From Halopenitus malekzadehii (GTDB taxonomy: Archaea; Halobacteriota; Halobacteria; Halobacteriales; Haloferacaceae), in contig NZ_FNWU01000001.1 in assembly GCF_900108505.1 (NCBI RefSeq), positions 248,001-312,000 on the forward strand: DNA of 64,000 nt. The letters are read 5' to 3'. The notes below the pieces were generated by a model. The model saw nothing but the letters and a program-made list of their open reading frames with translations. It was not told where the DNA came from and ran no database searches. Shown here one piece after another: positions 35,664-45,414 of this stretch (within the stretch, counting starts at the first letter, position 1; each line of letters opens with the position of its first letter). A program made the translations under genes and the position numbers.

Positions 35664-35972
35664 CTAGTCCTCGAGTACGATCTCGATGCTGACGTCGTTC
35701 GGAACCTGAATGCGCATGAGCTGGCGAAGCGCCCGCTCGTCCGCGTCGATGTCGATCAGACGCTTGTGAACGCGCATTTCCCAGTGTTCCCACGTCGCCG
35801 TCCCCTCACCGTCGGGGGACTTGCGGGACGGGATCTCCAGCGTCTTCGTCGGCAGCGGGATCGGGCCCGACAGGGAGACCCCCGTCGAGTCCGCGATCTC
35901 GCGGACGTCGTCGCAGATGTCGTCGAGGTCCTCAGGGCGGGTACCGGCGAGGCGGACGCGTGCCTGCTGCAT
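35664..35972 (-). CDS. rpsJ: 30S ribosomal protein S10
   Basis: 102 residues, matching archaeal S10 throughout ([76 protein letters not shown]). It starts 3 bases after the tuf stop and is therefore co-translated and co-transcribed with it, as is usual in haloarchaea. The tRNA-repeat region lies immediately downstream. Confidence 0.97.
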   Translation of the reverse strand: MQQARVRLAGTRPEDLDDICDDVREIADSTGVSLSGPIPLPTKTLEIPSRKSPDGEGTATWEHWEMRVHKRLIDIDADERALRQLMRIQVPNDVSIEIVLED

Positions 35973-35975
35973 CGA

Positions 35976-37241
35976 TTATCGCTCGTTGACGTCCAGCACC
36001 TTGCCGGCCGCGATGGTCTGACCCATGTCGCGGATCGCGAAGCTGCCGAGTTCCGGGATCTCGCCGGACGGCTCGATGCTGAGGGGCTTTTGCGGGCGCA
36101 CGGTGACGACTGCGGCGTCGCCGGACTTGATGAAGTCCGGGTTCTCCTCGGCGACCTCACCCGAGGACGGGTCGATCTTCTGGTCGATCGACTCGATGGT
36201 ACACGCGACCTGCGCCGTGTGGGCGTGGAAGACCGGCGTGTACCCGGCGGTGATGACGCTCGGGTGCTGCATCACGACGACCTGGGCCTGGAAGGTCTCG
36301 GCGACCGTCGGCGGGTCGTCGGCGGGACCACAGACGTCGCCGCGACGGATGTCGTCCTTGCCGATGCCGCGGACGTTGAATCCGACGTTGTCACCGGGCT
36401 CGGCCTTCGGGACTTCCTCGTGGTGCATCTCGACCGTCTTCACCTCGCCGCCGACGTCCGACGGCTGGAAGGAGACGTTGTCGCCCGTGTTGAGGACGCC
36501 CGTCTCGATACGTCCGACCGGGACGGTCCCGATGCCGGAGATCGTGTAGACGTCTTGGATGGGGAGTCGCAGCGGCGCGTCCGTCGGCGGCTCGGACTCC
36601 GGCAGGTTGTTGAGTGCCTCCAGGAGGATCTCGCCGTCGTACCAGTCCGTGTTCTCGGACTCGTCGGCGATGTTGTCGCCCTCGAAGGCCGAGATCGGGA
36701 TGTACTTGGCGTCGTCCGCGTTGAACCGAACCTGGTTGAGCAGGTCCTGAACCTCGGACTTGACCGCCTCGTACTCGTCCTCGCTGTAGTCGACGAGGTC
36801 CATCTTGTTCACGCCGATGATGAGCTCGTTGATGCCCAGCGTACGGGCCAGGAAAACGTGCTCACGTGTCTGGGGCGCGACGCCGTCGTCGGCCGCGACG
36901 ACGAGGACGGCGTTGTCGGCCTGTGAGGCGCCCGTGATCATGTTCTTCACGAAGTCACGGTGGCCCGGACAGTCGACGATGGTGAAGTAGTACGTGTCGG
37001 TGTCGAACTCCTGGTGGGCGATGTCGATCGTGACGCCACGCTCGCGCTCCTCGGCGAGGTTGTCCATCACGTAGGCGAACTCGAAGCCGCCCTTGCCCTT
37101 CTCTTCGGCTTCCTCGCGGTGCTGCTCGATTACGTGCTCGGGGACGCTCCCCGTTTCATAGAGGAGTCGGCCCACGAGCGTACTCTTGCCGTGGTCAACG
37201 TGGCCGATAATGGCCAGATTCTGGTGCGGTTTGTCACTCAT
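35976..37241 (-). CDS. tuf: Translation elongation factor EF-1alpha (archaeal EF-Tu)
   Basis: GTPase that brings aminoacyl-tRNA to the ribosome, 421 residues. G motifs: GHVDHGKST (about 13-21), [12 protein letters not shown]; then the two beta-barrel domains ([27 protein letters not shown]). Starts the tuf-rpsJ operon. On the minus strand TTTTAGTGG at about 37289-37299 is a likely TATA box, 50 bases before the ATG. Confidence 0.97.
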   Translation of the reverse strand: MSDKPHQNLAIIGHVDHGKSTLVGRLLYETGSVPEHVIEQHREEAEEKGKGGFEFAYVMDNLAEERERGVTIDIAHQEFDTDTYYFTIVDCPGHRDFVKNMITGASQADNAVLVVAADDGVAPQTREHVFLARTLGINELIIGVNKMDLVDYSEDEYEAVKSEVQDLLNQVRFNADDAKYIPISAFEGDNIADESENTDWYDGEILLEALNNLPESEPPTDAPLRLPIQDVYTISGIGTVPVGRIETGVLNTGDNVSFQPSDVGGEVKTVEMHHEEVPKAEPGDNVGFNVRGIGKDDIRRGDVCGPADDPPTVAETFQAQVVVMQHPSVITAGYTPVFHAHTAQVACTIESIDQKIDPSSGEVAEENPDFIKSGDAAVVTVRPQKPLSIEPSGEIPELGSFAIRDMGQTIAAGKVLDVNER

Positions 37242-37419
37242 GGGGTAATCACGCGCTAAGGCGCTCTGTGAGGATGTTTTCGGGAGATTCCACTAAAACG
37301 GTTTCGATACGTACCACAGGCGATCTGACGCCGTCTGGCGGTTTGTGCCGAGTTGGCATATGGGTCGATCGTGTCGTTCCACGATCGATATCGCTGTCTG
37401 CGGGGTCTGCGGGGCGCGT

Positions 37420-38346
37420 TCAGACGGACCGGAACGGTTCGAGGGCGTCCTCCGTAAACGGGACGCGCTCCCCGGACCGGTCGAAACAACCGTATTCGGT
37501 GATGCCCTCGATGCTCGGCGTGCCGTCGCTGCTGAGGGTGTGTTCGATTCGAACCGCCTCCGAATCGACGGCACGGACGTCGGCGTCGACCCGAAGGGTG
37601 GATTCAAAGGGGACGGGCGAGGAGAACTCCCACTGCCAATCGGCGATCCGGAACGGCTGTCGCTCCCCGCTCAACGCGTCGAGGCTCGTTCCCGAGTCCT
37701 CGAGGAACGCCTCGAGTGCCGCATCCGCGAAGCTTGGATACTCCTCGAAGTATGCGAGCTCCGAGCTCTCGATGTGGGGACTTCGGACCGGGAACGAGGC
37801 GCTAAACGTCGGTAGCGCGTCCGCATCGGTTTCGAGACGGTCGTCAGCTTCGTCGACGTCGCCGGTCTCGTCGACCCTCCCAGCCCCGTCGGCTTTCACC
37901 TGCGGCGCGTCCGGCCCGACGGCGGGATCCCGATCGACGAGCTGATCCGCGTATGCCTCCCGCGTGGCGTTCGGGAGTTCGAGTGCGCCGCCCTCGGGCG
38001 CGATCGTGACGTGGGTCAGCCGTCCCGTTGCGACCGGATCGCCGTTGCCGTCGGTCATCTCGTAGACGAGCTCGACGCTCGAGTCGCCGACGTGTATCGG
38101 AACGGTTTCGACCGAAACGGTGTCCTCGAAGGTCGGATACCGATGGACCGACGTGCTGGCGACGACGGGGGCATACGGGATCCCGCCGGACGCGACGATG
38201 TCCTGGAACCGATGCCCGACCGCGGCGGTGATCTCCTGTGTCGAGACCAGTTCCCAGTCGAAGAACAACGACCCGTGAACGAGGGGTCCGGCCAGCTCGC
38301 CGAAGCGAATCGGATGTGAGTCGATCGTTTGCACGGTCGGATGCAC
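37420..38346 (-). CDS. Double-hotdog thioesterase-like protein
   Basis: Product of 308 residues that appears to be two hotdog-fold halves: residues about 1-130 (VHGSLFFDWELVSTQE, RYPTFEDTVSVETVPIHVGDSSVELVYEM) and about 180-305 (FPVRSPHIESSELAYFEEYPSFADAALEAFLED, FESTLRVDADVRAVDSEAVRIEHTL), joined by an acidic linker. The pattern is that of acyl-CoA thioesterases/4HBT proteins, but the substrate is unknown. It lies between tuf and fusA on the same strand with its own spacing, and it is not a usual member of this cluster. Confidence 0.7.
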   Translation of the reverse strand: MHPTVQTIDSHPIRFGELAGPLVHGSLFFDWELVSTQEITAAVGHRFQDIVASGGIPYAPVVASTSVHRYPTFEDTVSVETVPIHVGDSSVELVYEMTDGNGDPVATGRLTHVTIAPEGGALELPNATREAYADQLVDRDPAVGPDAPQVKADGAGRVDETGDVDEADDRLETDADALPTFSASFPVRSPHIESSELAYFEEYPSFADAALEAFLEDSGTSLDALSGERQPFRIADWQWEFSSPVPFESTLRVDADVRAVDSEAVRIEHTLSSDGTPSIEGITEYGCFDRSGERVPFTEDALEPFRSV

Positions 38347-38813
38347 GCGGCCGATCCACTACAGCGTTTAGGTTTCGGCCATCGTTTCATGGTTAGAACG
38401 GGAGTCCACGCTGAATGCCACGCCCTTTAGTGATCAACAAAACTTCTGGGTGAACTGGGATGAGGACTCAGTCGAAGAAAATATCTCTACCTTATCTCTG
38501 GCACGTGGAGTACCGAAAACTTCTGTGAACTACTACAGGGCGTGGTAGCTTACTCGCCGCGACCCTCGGGTCGATCCGCACCTGTTGAGCTGGTCACCCG
38601 AACCGGCCGACAGCCGTCCGTTCGGTGTCGACTTCAGCGTGATCGCGGCGATCGTCGGACCGAGCGGCTTGTGGATCGTCGAGTCGATATCGTCACCGTA
38701 TTCGGTGACGACTTCACGGTGAAAACTCCCGCGATCGCCTTCGGATCGGGCATCGTTCGCAAAAGTTCGCTTCTCGCCCAACCGAACGAGTCGCCTCGCC
38801 GACGCGGGAGGCG
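38347..38813. other. Gene-free interval with an AT-richer, inverted-repeat element
   Basis: No credible gene is seen. At 38418-38426 and 38537-38545 are exact inverted 9-mers (CCACGCCCT/AGGGCGTGG), and inside are two direct copies of AACTTCTG...TGAACT (38441 and 38518). The enclosed 130 bases are clearly AT-richer. Beyond 38550 a hairpin GTCACCGTATTCGGTGAC is seen near 38690. This suggests a small non-autonomous insertion element, without proof. Confidence 0.45.
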
Positions 38814-41003
38814 TTAGATGTAGTCGATCGACTGCGGCAGCTCGAGCTTCATCCCCTTGCGCTCGCGGATCTCCATGATCTTCTCGCGCTGGAGGTTGTC
38901 GACGAGCACGCGGAAGCCCGCGTTCTCCGTGTTCCAAGAGGCGCGGCCCTCAGTCGCAGAGCGGATGTCGCTGGAGAAGCCGATCATCTCCTCGACCGGC
39001 GCGATGCCCTCGACGACCATCAGATCTCCTTCCTGATACATGTCGTCGACGCGTCCGCGGCGACCCTGGATCTCGCCGGAGGCGGCGCCCATATGCTCGG
39101 AGGGAACGTCGATACGGACGTCCTGGATCGGCTCGAGCAGGCGGACCTCGCCGTCGATGAGCGCGCGGTGGACCGCATCGCGAACCGCCGGGATGACCTG
39201 GGCGGGACCGCGGTGGATCGTGTCCTCGTGGAGCTTGGCGTCGTGGAGGCGGAACAGCGAGCCCTGGACCGGCTCTGCGGCGAGCGGCCCGTCGTCGAGG
39301 GCCTCCTGGAGCCCCTCGAGGACGAGTTCCATCGTCTCGTTGAGGTGCTGGATACCCTTCGTGTCGTCGATGAGGATGTTGGTCCGGTGGATGTCCTCGA
39401 CGTTCTGGGAGGTGTCCTTGTCCATTCCGGCCTCCTGCAGCGCCTCGCGGCGCTCCAGTTCAGGCATATCCATCGAGACCTCGCCGATCTGGATCGCGTC
39501 GACGATGTCCTGGTCCATCGGCTCGACCGTGATGTAGAACTTGTTGTGGCGGTTCGGGGACTGTCCCTCGACCTCGCGGGACGCCTCCTGGGGCTGTTCG
39601 CGGTAGACGACGATCGGTTCGCCGGTGATGACCGGAATGCCCTGGTTGTCCCGGATCCGCTGGGTGATGACCTCGAGGTGCAGCTCGCCCTGTCCGCTGA
39701 TCAGGTGCTCGCCGGTGTCCTCGTTGATCTCGATCTGGATGGTCGGGTCCTCCTTGGCGACCTGCTGGAGCGTCTCGATGAGCTTCGGCAGGTCGTCCAT
39801 GTTCTTCGCCTCGACGGACTTCGTGATGACCGGCTCGGAGATGTGCTCGATCGACTCGAACGGCGTCATCTCCACGGAGGAGACGGTCGAACCGGCGATC
39901 GCGTCACGCAGGCCCGTGACCGAGGCGATGTTGCCGGCGGGGACGCGTTCCACTTCCTCACGCTCGGACCCCATGAAGAGGCCGACGCTCTGGAGGCGGT
40001 TCTTCCCGGCCGTCCCGGAGACGTACAGCTCCTGGCCCTTCTCGAGGGTTCCCGAGAAGACGCGACCCGTCGCGATCTCGCCCGCGTGCGGGTCCATCGA
40101 GATGTCCGTGACCATGAAGACGACGTCGCCGTCCTCGTCGACGAGTTGCATCGACTCCGCAAGCTCCGTGTCCGGGTCGCCGCGCCAGATGCGCGGGACA
40201 CGGCGGGGCTGAGCGTCGACAGGGTTCGGGAAGTGCTCACAGACCATGTCGAGAACGACGTCCGAAAGCGGCGTGCGCTTGTGGAGCTCCTGGCGCTTGT
40301 CGTTGCGCTCGAGGTCGATGATGTCGCCGAAGTCCATCCCGGTTCGCTGCATCGAGGGCATCGAGACGCCCCACTTGTAGAGTGCGGATCCGAAGCCGAC
40401 GGTCCCGTCCTCTACCGAGACGGTCCAGTCCTCCGGGATGTCGTCCATGTTCTCCGCCATCCCGCGGATGAGTTCGTTGACGTCGCTGATGACCGCGAGC
40501 AGGCGTTCCTGCATCTCCTGTGGCCCCTCCTGGAGCTCGGAGATGAGACGGTCGACCTTGTTAATGAACAGGGTCGGCTTGACGCCCTCTCGCAGGGCCT
40601 GTCGAAGCACCGTTTCCGTCTGGGGCATCGCGCCCTCGACGGCGTCGACGACCACCAGCGCGCCGTCGACCGCGCGCATCGCGCGTGTCACGTCGCCGCC
40701 GAAGTCGACGTGGCCCGGCGTGTCGATGAGGTTGATGAGGTGGTTGGTGTCCTCGTACTCGTGGGTCATCGAGACGTTCGCCGCGTCGATCGTGATCCCG
40801 CGTTCCTGTTCGTCCTCCTTCGTGTCCATCGCGAGCTGCTCGCCCGCGGTGTCCTCGGAGATCATCCCCGCCCCCGCGAGGAGGTTGTCCGAGAGTGTCG
40901 TCTTGCCGTGGTCGACGTGAGCGGCGATGGCGATGTTCCGGATGTTCTCCGGATTGTCCATCAGCCGTTCACATTCCTGGACGATTTTCTTGCGTCGGCC
41001 CAT
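38814..41003 (-). CDS. fusA: Translation elongation factor EF-2
   Basis: GTPase driving ribosomal translocation, 729 residues. G motifs are AHVDHGKTT near residue 33, DTPGHVDF, and NKVDRL; domains II-V follow. The loop [12 protein letters not shown] holds His597, the site expected to become diphthamide, with RGPAQ in place of the eukaryotic RGGGQ. The ATG at 41003 ([15 protein letters not shown]) is the archaeal start. Its promoter lies in the 230 bases shared with the divergent DUF5781 gene. Confidence 0.97.
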   Translation of the reverse strand: MGRRKKIVQECERLMDNPENIRNIAIAAHVDHGKTTLSDNLLAGAGMISEDTAGEQLAMDTKEDEQERGITIDAANVSMTHEYEDTNHLINLIDTPGHVDFGGDVTRAMRAVDGALVVVDAVEGAMPQTETVLRQALREGVKPTLFINKVDRLISELQEGPQEMQERLLAVISDVNELIRGMAENMDDIPEDWTVSVEDGTVGFGSALYKWGVSMPSMQRTGMDFGDIIDLERNDKRQELHKRTPLSDVVLDMVCEHFPNPVDAQPRRVPRIWRGDPDTELAESMQLVDEDGDVVFMVTDISMDPHAGEIATGRVFSGTLEKGQELYVSGTAGKNRLQSVGLFMGSEREEVERVPAGNIASVTGLRDAIAGSTVSSVEMTPFESIEHISEPVITKSVEAKNMDDLPKLIETLQQVAKEDPTIQIEINEDTGEHLISGQGELHLEVITQRIRDNQGIPVITGEPIVVYREQPQEASREVEGQSPNRHNKFYITVEPMDQDIVDAIQIGEVSMDMPELERREALQEAGMDKDTSQNVEDIHRTNILIDDTKGIQHLNETMELVLEGLQEALDDGPLAAEPVQGSLFRLHDAKLHEDTIHRGPAQVIPAVRDAVHRALIDGEVRLLEPIQDVRIDVPSEHMGAASGEIQGRRGRVDDMYQEGDLMVVEGIAPVEEMIGFSSDIRSATEGRASWNTENAGFRVLVDNLQREKIMEIRERKGMKLELPQSIDYI

Positions 41004-41235
41004 TATGATGCGTTGTACCGCCAGCGGGGTCAAAAGGGTAGTGTTTCACGTCGGCCGCAGACGGTCGTTTCGGCCCGTTTCGACACGGTTCGTGTTGATC
41101 CGCCTCACGGACGCCGGTTCCCGATCCACCGTCGCAGCGATCCGCCGTGTCGATCCACCGGTTCGTTTCCACGCAGGTGTGACACGCCGATCCCGCGAAA
41201 GCGCTTTAGGGCGGTGGACCGTGATACGAATAGGC

Positions 41236-41967
41236 ATGGACCTCCGAGTGTACGGCAACGTCGCCCCAGACCCGTTCCTCAGTGCGGCCGACCTCTTCGA
41301 GACGGAGTTCACGGTCGCGGACCCCGTTCGCGTCCGGGTCCGTGAGAATCCCGACGAGCGGACCTGGGCAGCCCACTACCCGGACCACCACGTGCTCAAT
41401 ATCTCCCGGCGGGCCGCGACCAGCGCGATGGCTCGCGAGCTGGCGGTCCACGAGTTCGCCCATATGGTTCGCCACGAGGAGGCACATCCCTCCCACACCC
41501 AATCGACCAAGGAGGCGCTCTACCTCGGTCTCGCCGGCGAGTCGATCGAGCGCCGAAAACTTGCACATTGCTACCAGATCGCGAACCATATGAAGGACAT
41601 CTACGCCGACGACATCACGCTCTCGGTCGCGCCGGCCGGGAAACTCGTTGGGTTCCTCGAATCGACGCTTGCGGGCGCCGTCGCCGACCGTCCCCGTCCC
41701 CCACGTCCCGGTTCGACGCCGATCACGGCCGGCGCCGATCCCGAGATCACCGCCGTCAATGCCGCCTTCGCTCTCGCGCTCGTCGAGCGACACGACCTCG
41801 CCGGCCGGGATCACCGGCTGTATGATCTCGCGCGGGCGGCCGGAAGCGATGCGCCCGCGATCGATGTCGCGGACTTCAAGCGCCGGTTTCTGGCGCTGGG
41901 CCCGGATCCCTCCGAGAGTGACTACCGAAAGGCGCTGGTCGATGCGACGCGTGCGTACGCGATCTAG
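41236..41967 (+). CDS. DUF5781 protein with HExxH motif
   Basis: Product of 243 residues of a haloarchaeal family. HEFAH near residue 72 (ELAVHEFAHMVRHEE) is a textbook zinc-metalloprotease motif with a downstream Glu-rich helix, so a peptidase or a decayed one is likely; no signal peptide or membrane segment is visible, so it acts in the cytoplasm. It is the only plus-strand gene inside the rpsL-fusA-tuf cluster. ATG 41236 is preceded by AT-rich bases. Confidence 0.8.
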   Translation: MDLRVYGNVAPDPFLSAADLFETEFTVADPVRVRVRENPDERTWAAHYPDHHVLNISRRAATSAMARELAVHEFAHMVRHEEAHPSHTQSTKEALYLGLAGESIERRKLAHCYQIANHMKDIYADDITLSVAPAGKLVGFLESTLAGAVADRPRPPRPGSTPITAGADPEITAVNAAFALALVERHDLAGRDHRLYDLARAAGSDAPAIDVADFKRRFLALGPDPSESDYRKALVDATRAYAI

Positions 41968-42091
41968 AGGTACTCAGTCCGATCCGTCGCTCAGTCCTCT
42001 CCCTTCCTTCTGATCGAGCAAACCGAACTCCGGCCCAGGCGGTGCCGCCGCTGGTCGCGACGAGAGCGAGAGACGAAGAGAATGATCCGCG

Positions 42092-42730
42092 TTAGCGGGC
42101 CGCTGCCGCGACGCGTTCGCGCTCTTCCTTCTGGGAGATCGCGTACGTCTCGACGTCGTAGTCGGCCGCCCCGGTGAGCTGGCTGGCCAGCGCCTCGGCC
42201 GCGGTGGTGGTGGATTTGTACGTCGCCGACTCGACGCCGTCGGCGATGAACTTGAGGGCCTGGTCGACGCGCCGCTGGGGCGCCACGTCGACGGCCTTCG
42301 GGACGGAGATGCCGCCGTACTTGAGGCGGACGGTCTCCTCACGCGGCGCCGCGTTCTCCACGGCGGTCACGAGTATCTGCACCGGGTTCTCGTCGGTCCG
42401 CTCGTGGATCTGGTCGAAGGCATCACGGACGATCCGCGTGGCCTGCTGTTTCTTGCCGGTGTTCTCCTCGTTCTGCATCAGCCGGTTGATGAGCCGCTCG
42501 ACGAGCGAGATCTCCGACTTCTGGAACTGCTTGGACGCGTGACGGCCCATCGTGTGGGCGATCGGCGTCACGTTCAGGTACCGCTTCGTGGAGGGGTCGG
42601 AGTAGGCCATCTCCGAGACCTCCCAGACGCCGAACAGCAGGGCGTTCTCGGTGGCCGCCTCGCTGTCCGCGGGCGCGTCGGGCTCGGGGGTCTGCGCCTC
42701 CGCCGACTCCGCGTCGTCGCTCTCGCTCAT
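42092..42730 (-). CDS. rpsG: 30S ribosomal protein S7
   Basis: 212 residues including an acidic, Ala/Glu-rich leader of about 25 residues. Core matches archaeal S7: [55 protein letters not shown] and the tail [32 protein letters not shown]. The start overlaps the rpsL stop (ATGA), so the pair is translationally coupled. Confidence 0.97.
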   Translation of the reverse strand: MSESDDAESAEAQTPEPDAPADSEAATENALLFGVWEVSEMAYSDPSTKRYLNVTPIAHTMGRHASKQFQKSEISLVERLINRLMQNEENTGKKQQATRIVRDAFDQIHERTDENPVQILVTAVENAAPREETVRLKYGGISVPKAVDVAPQRRVDQALKFIADGVESATYKSTTTAAEALASQLTGAADYDVETYAISQKEERERVAAAAR

Positions 42731-43155
42731 CGGACGGGTTTCTCCGCGTTACCGCGAACCAGTTCGATCATCGAGACGCCGTTGACCTTCTCGACCTTGT
42801 AGTTGACGCCGGAGAGGTCGCCCATCGCGCGACCCTTCGCGCCGCCGATCCCGGCGATCGTGACCTCGTCGTGTTCGTCGATGAAGGAGATCGCGCCGTC
42901 GCCCGGACAGAACGCCGTGACCTGCTTGCCGTTCTTGATGAGCTGGACCCGGACGCACTTCCGGATCGCGGAGTTGGGCTGTTTGGCTTCGATACCGACC
43001 TTCTCTAAGACGATGCCGCGACCCTGCGGCGCGCCCTCGAGCGGGTCTGACTTCTTTTTGAGCCCGCGCTCGCGTCGAGCGTACTCGGAGTCGGACCAAC
43101 GTCGCTTCTGCCGGTCCTGTTTGAGTTTACGGGCCGCGTACTTACCGTTCGCCAT
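42727..43155 (-). CDS. rpsL: 30S ribosomal protein S12
   Basis: 142 residues, archaeal S12 ([82 protein letters not shown]). Start ATG at 43155; the minus-strand TATA at 43181-43190 is spaced for a leaderless transcript. In many haloarchaea rpsL follows nusA and the RNA polymerase genes; here the upstream neighbour is a DUF5611 gene. Confidence 0.97.
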   Translation of the reverse strand: MANGKYAARKLKQDRQKRRWSDSEYARRERGLKKKSDPLEGAPQGRGIVLEKVGIEAKQPNSAIRKCVRVQLIKNGKQVTAFCPGDGAISFIDEHDEVTIAGIGGAKGRAMGDLSGVNYKVEKVNGVSMIELVRGNAEKPVR

Positions 43156-43473
43156 CGTAACCCTCATTTCCGAACGGAGCTACTTAAGCACCCGCTTTCT
43201 CCACGGACGAAACCGCCTCAGATCCGTCGAGGGACAGCTATCAACGATTGTGAGACCGTCTTCGCGATCTGGTGTTCGGAATCGACGACCGCTCAGTAAC
43301 GATGAGCCGATAACGAGCACGCAGCGGTCGTCTCGTGTGACACGCGTCGGATCAGAGTCGATGCGACGGTGCCGGGCGCGATCACGCTGGAGAGGGTGAC
43401 TCCGGATCGTGGATCGGGTGGAACGTTCCGGTCGATGGCGGCGTCCGGTCGATGGCGGCGTCACCCTGCCGGA
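43156..43473. other. Intergenic region with a 17-base tandem repeat
   Basis: No gene is visible. It holds the rpsL promoter and, at 43427-43460, two exact head-to-tail copies of a 17-base unit starting TCCGGTCGATGG just after the stop of the DUF5611 gene. The rest shows only simple GC-rich sequence. Confidence 0.7.
43181..43190 (-). promoter_or_regulatory. TATA box of the rpsL-rpsG operon
   Basis: Minus-strand TGCTTAAGTA, with its centre about 30 bases before the rpsL ATG. This position fits a leaderless transcript and shows the ribosomal pair has its own promoter rather than reading through from a polymerase operon. Confidence 0.6.
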
Positions 43474-43857
43474 TCAGTAGTCGGGCGCCTCGTCCTCGAC
43501 GGCACGCTTCATCGAGTCGCGCCGTGACTTGGCGTCACGTCCGGTCGCTTCGAGGAGGAACTCGTTTTTCACGTCCACCGCATCCGCGGCGGCGTCGGCG
43601 TTGCCTTCCGCGATGACCTCCTCGGCCGGCCGCTCCTCGAAGTGTACCGTCAGCTTGTCCTTTTTACCGTCGTAACTGGCTGCCCCCGCGACGATCCGCT
43701 GAAAGACCGGGTTGTCGGGATCCTCGACGACGTACAGCTCGTGGCCGTTCACCTCCTCGGTCCCGGTGACCTCGCCGAAGTATTCCTCGATCGAGCCCTT
43801 CAGATCCGGCATCCGTTCCTCGAGGTACTCCCCGCGACGCATCTTGTACTCCTTCAT
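43474..43857 (-). CDS. DUF5611 protein
   Basis: 127 residues of a small haloarchaeal family (MKEYKMRRGEYLEERMPDLKGSIEEYFGEVTG; DGKKDKLTVHFEERPAEEVIAEGNADAAADAVDVKNEFLLEATGRDAKSRRDSMKRAVED). The fold is probably alpha/beta with a basic N-terminus; function unknown. I chose ATG 43857 because it gives the family start; a longer frame to 43920 adds non-typical residues. It may be co-transcribed with the acidic zinc-finger gene upstream, 90 bases away. Confidence 0.8.
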   Translation of the reverse strand: MKEYKMRRGEYLEERMPDLKGSIEEYFGEVTGTEEVNGHELYVVEDPDNPVFQRIVAGAASYDGKKDKLTVHFEERPAEEVIAEGNADAAADAVDVKNEFLLEATGRDAKSRRDSMKRAVEDEAPDY

Positions 43858-43947
43858 TGCCGCGACGTTCGAAAGCGGACGGTAAACCAGTTTCGTCACG
43901 ATCGACGCCCGTGAGGGCATACCGCGCGCGGATGCGACGCGGGGATG

Positions 43948-45291
43948 CTACGCCGAGTCGGCGATCGGCCGTTCGGCGATGTAACCGCGCTTGCACTCCG
44001 GACAGATGTCCCCGGCTCGCATCGAGCTCCGTCCCGCGGACTCGACGAGGTCACACTCCGGACAGAAATACTCGGTCGTGTCTTCCTCCGTCTCGGCACC
44101 GTCGTCGACCGTCCGTGCAGCCGTGAACCCGGGGTCCTCCACGGTCGATCCGCGGCCACGGTCGTCTGCGGTCCCGGAGGAGACGGTGGAGTCGGTCTCC
44201 GCGGGGCGTTCGAGCACTTCCGTCGCTTCGTCGTAGTCGCTCGGGCCCTCGGCCTCCGGCGTCAGCCCGCCCCCGAAGGAGACCGCGCCGTCGACGTCCT
44301 CGCCGGCGTCGGGATCGGCGTTCGCGCTGAACCCTTCGTCCTCGCCGCGTTGGTTGGGCCACGGCGTCCGATCGCTGCGGAGATCGGTGTCGGTTTCGGC
44401 TGTGTCCGCAGCGACCACACCGTCGGCTTCGTCGGTACCCGCCTCGCTCGTTGGTGCCGTCGTATCGCTCCCGTCCCCGGACTCAGTCGCCTCTGGGGCC
44501 GTTCGCGGCGAGTCCTCCTCCGGCCATTCGCCGTGTTCCCGTGTGGGCGACTCGTCCGTGTCGTCCACGCCGTCATCGAGGATGATCCCGTCGTCGCCGG
44601 CGTGATCGCCCTTCTCCGACTCGGTCGTCACGTCCACGACGGTCGTGCCGGCGCCGCCGCTCGGTCCCGGTTCGGCGTCGAGGGCGTCGGTCGCTTCCGG
44701 ATCGATGCCGTCGGTCACGTCTTCGGTTTCGTCCCCGCCCTCGTCGATCAGTTCGGCGCCGTCGTCGGGCACGGCATCGTCCTCCTTCTCATCGGGCGAG
44801 AGCGTCCCGGTCGTCTCCTGGATCGGCGGCGATCCGTCGGCATTGGGGTCCGCGTCGACGTCGGCGGGGACGTCCCCCTCGACGGTGATGCCGGGATCGG
44901 ATTCGGCTTGTCCTGCCCCCGGATCGCTTGCAGACCCTTGATCGGGCTCGGATGTCGACTCGGCGCCGTCGGGTGCCTCCGTGGTCTCGGCGGCGGTGAT
45001 CGTTTCGCCAGCCTCCGCGGTTGCGTCACCCTCGCCGGTCTCGGCAGTCTCGGCCGGTTCGACGCCCCCGGCCGCCGTCGTGGCTTCCGTCTGCTCCGCG
45101 CGGGTCGCCTCCTCGGCGAGGCGGTCGAGGGACGTCACTTCCGTGTTCTCGCTGACGATCTGTGACTCCCCACAGCGGTCGCATCGTTTCACCTCGCGAA
45201 CGGTCACGACCACCTGTTCTCCCTCCTCCTCGCGCTCGCGCTCGAGTTCCGGCTCCCCGAAGTCGTGTCCGAGCAGACACCTGAGTCCCAT
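43948..45291 (-). CDS. Acidic protein with zinc knuckles at both ends (DUF7093-like)
   Basis: Product of 447 residues with three parts. Residues 1-50 carry a zinc-ribbon-like CDRCGES region after MGLRCLLGHDFGEPELE; residues about 55-390 are a low-complexity linker rich in Asp, Glu, Thr and Ala; the last 55 residues form a second zinc finger (FCPECDLVESAGRSSMRAGDICPECKRGYIAERP). Similar haloarchaeal proteins have no known role. The linker could act as a flexible halophilic spacer. The protein begins convergent to the NcsA gene direction, with its ATG 124 bases from it. Confidence 0.75.
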   Translation of the reverse strand: MGLRCLLGHDFGEPELEREREEEGEQVVVTVREVKRCDRCGESQIVSENTEVTSLDRLAEEATRAEQTEATTAAGGVEPAETAETGEGDATAEAGETITAAETTEAPDGAESTSEPDQGSASDPGAGQAESDPGITVEGDVPADVDADPNADGSPPIQETTGTLSPDEKEDDAVPDDGAELIDEGGDETEDVTDGIDPEATDALDAEPGPSGGAGTTVVDVTTESEKGDHAGDDGIILDDGVDDTDESPTREHGEWPEEDSPRTAPEATESGDGSDTTAPTSEAGTDEADGVVAADTAETDTDLRSDRTPWPNQRGEDEGFSANADPDAGEDVDGAVSFGGGLTPEAEGPSDYDEATEVLERPAETDSTVSSGTADDRGRGSTVEDPGFTAARTVDDGAETEEDTTEYFCPECDLVESAGRSSMRAGDICPECKRGYIAERPIADSA

Positions 45292-45414
45292 TTACCGTCC
45301 CCTGTGCGGTCCGAACGTAAAAAACGTCGCCGTCGACGTCCGACGGGCGGCGGACGGATCGGCGACCGGCCCGGGCCGAAACCGGTATCCCGTCCGGTCG
45401 ACAACTCACGCGCC

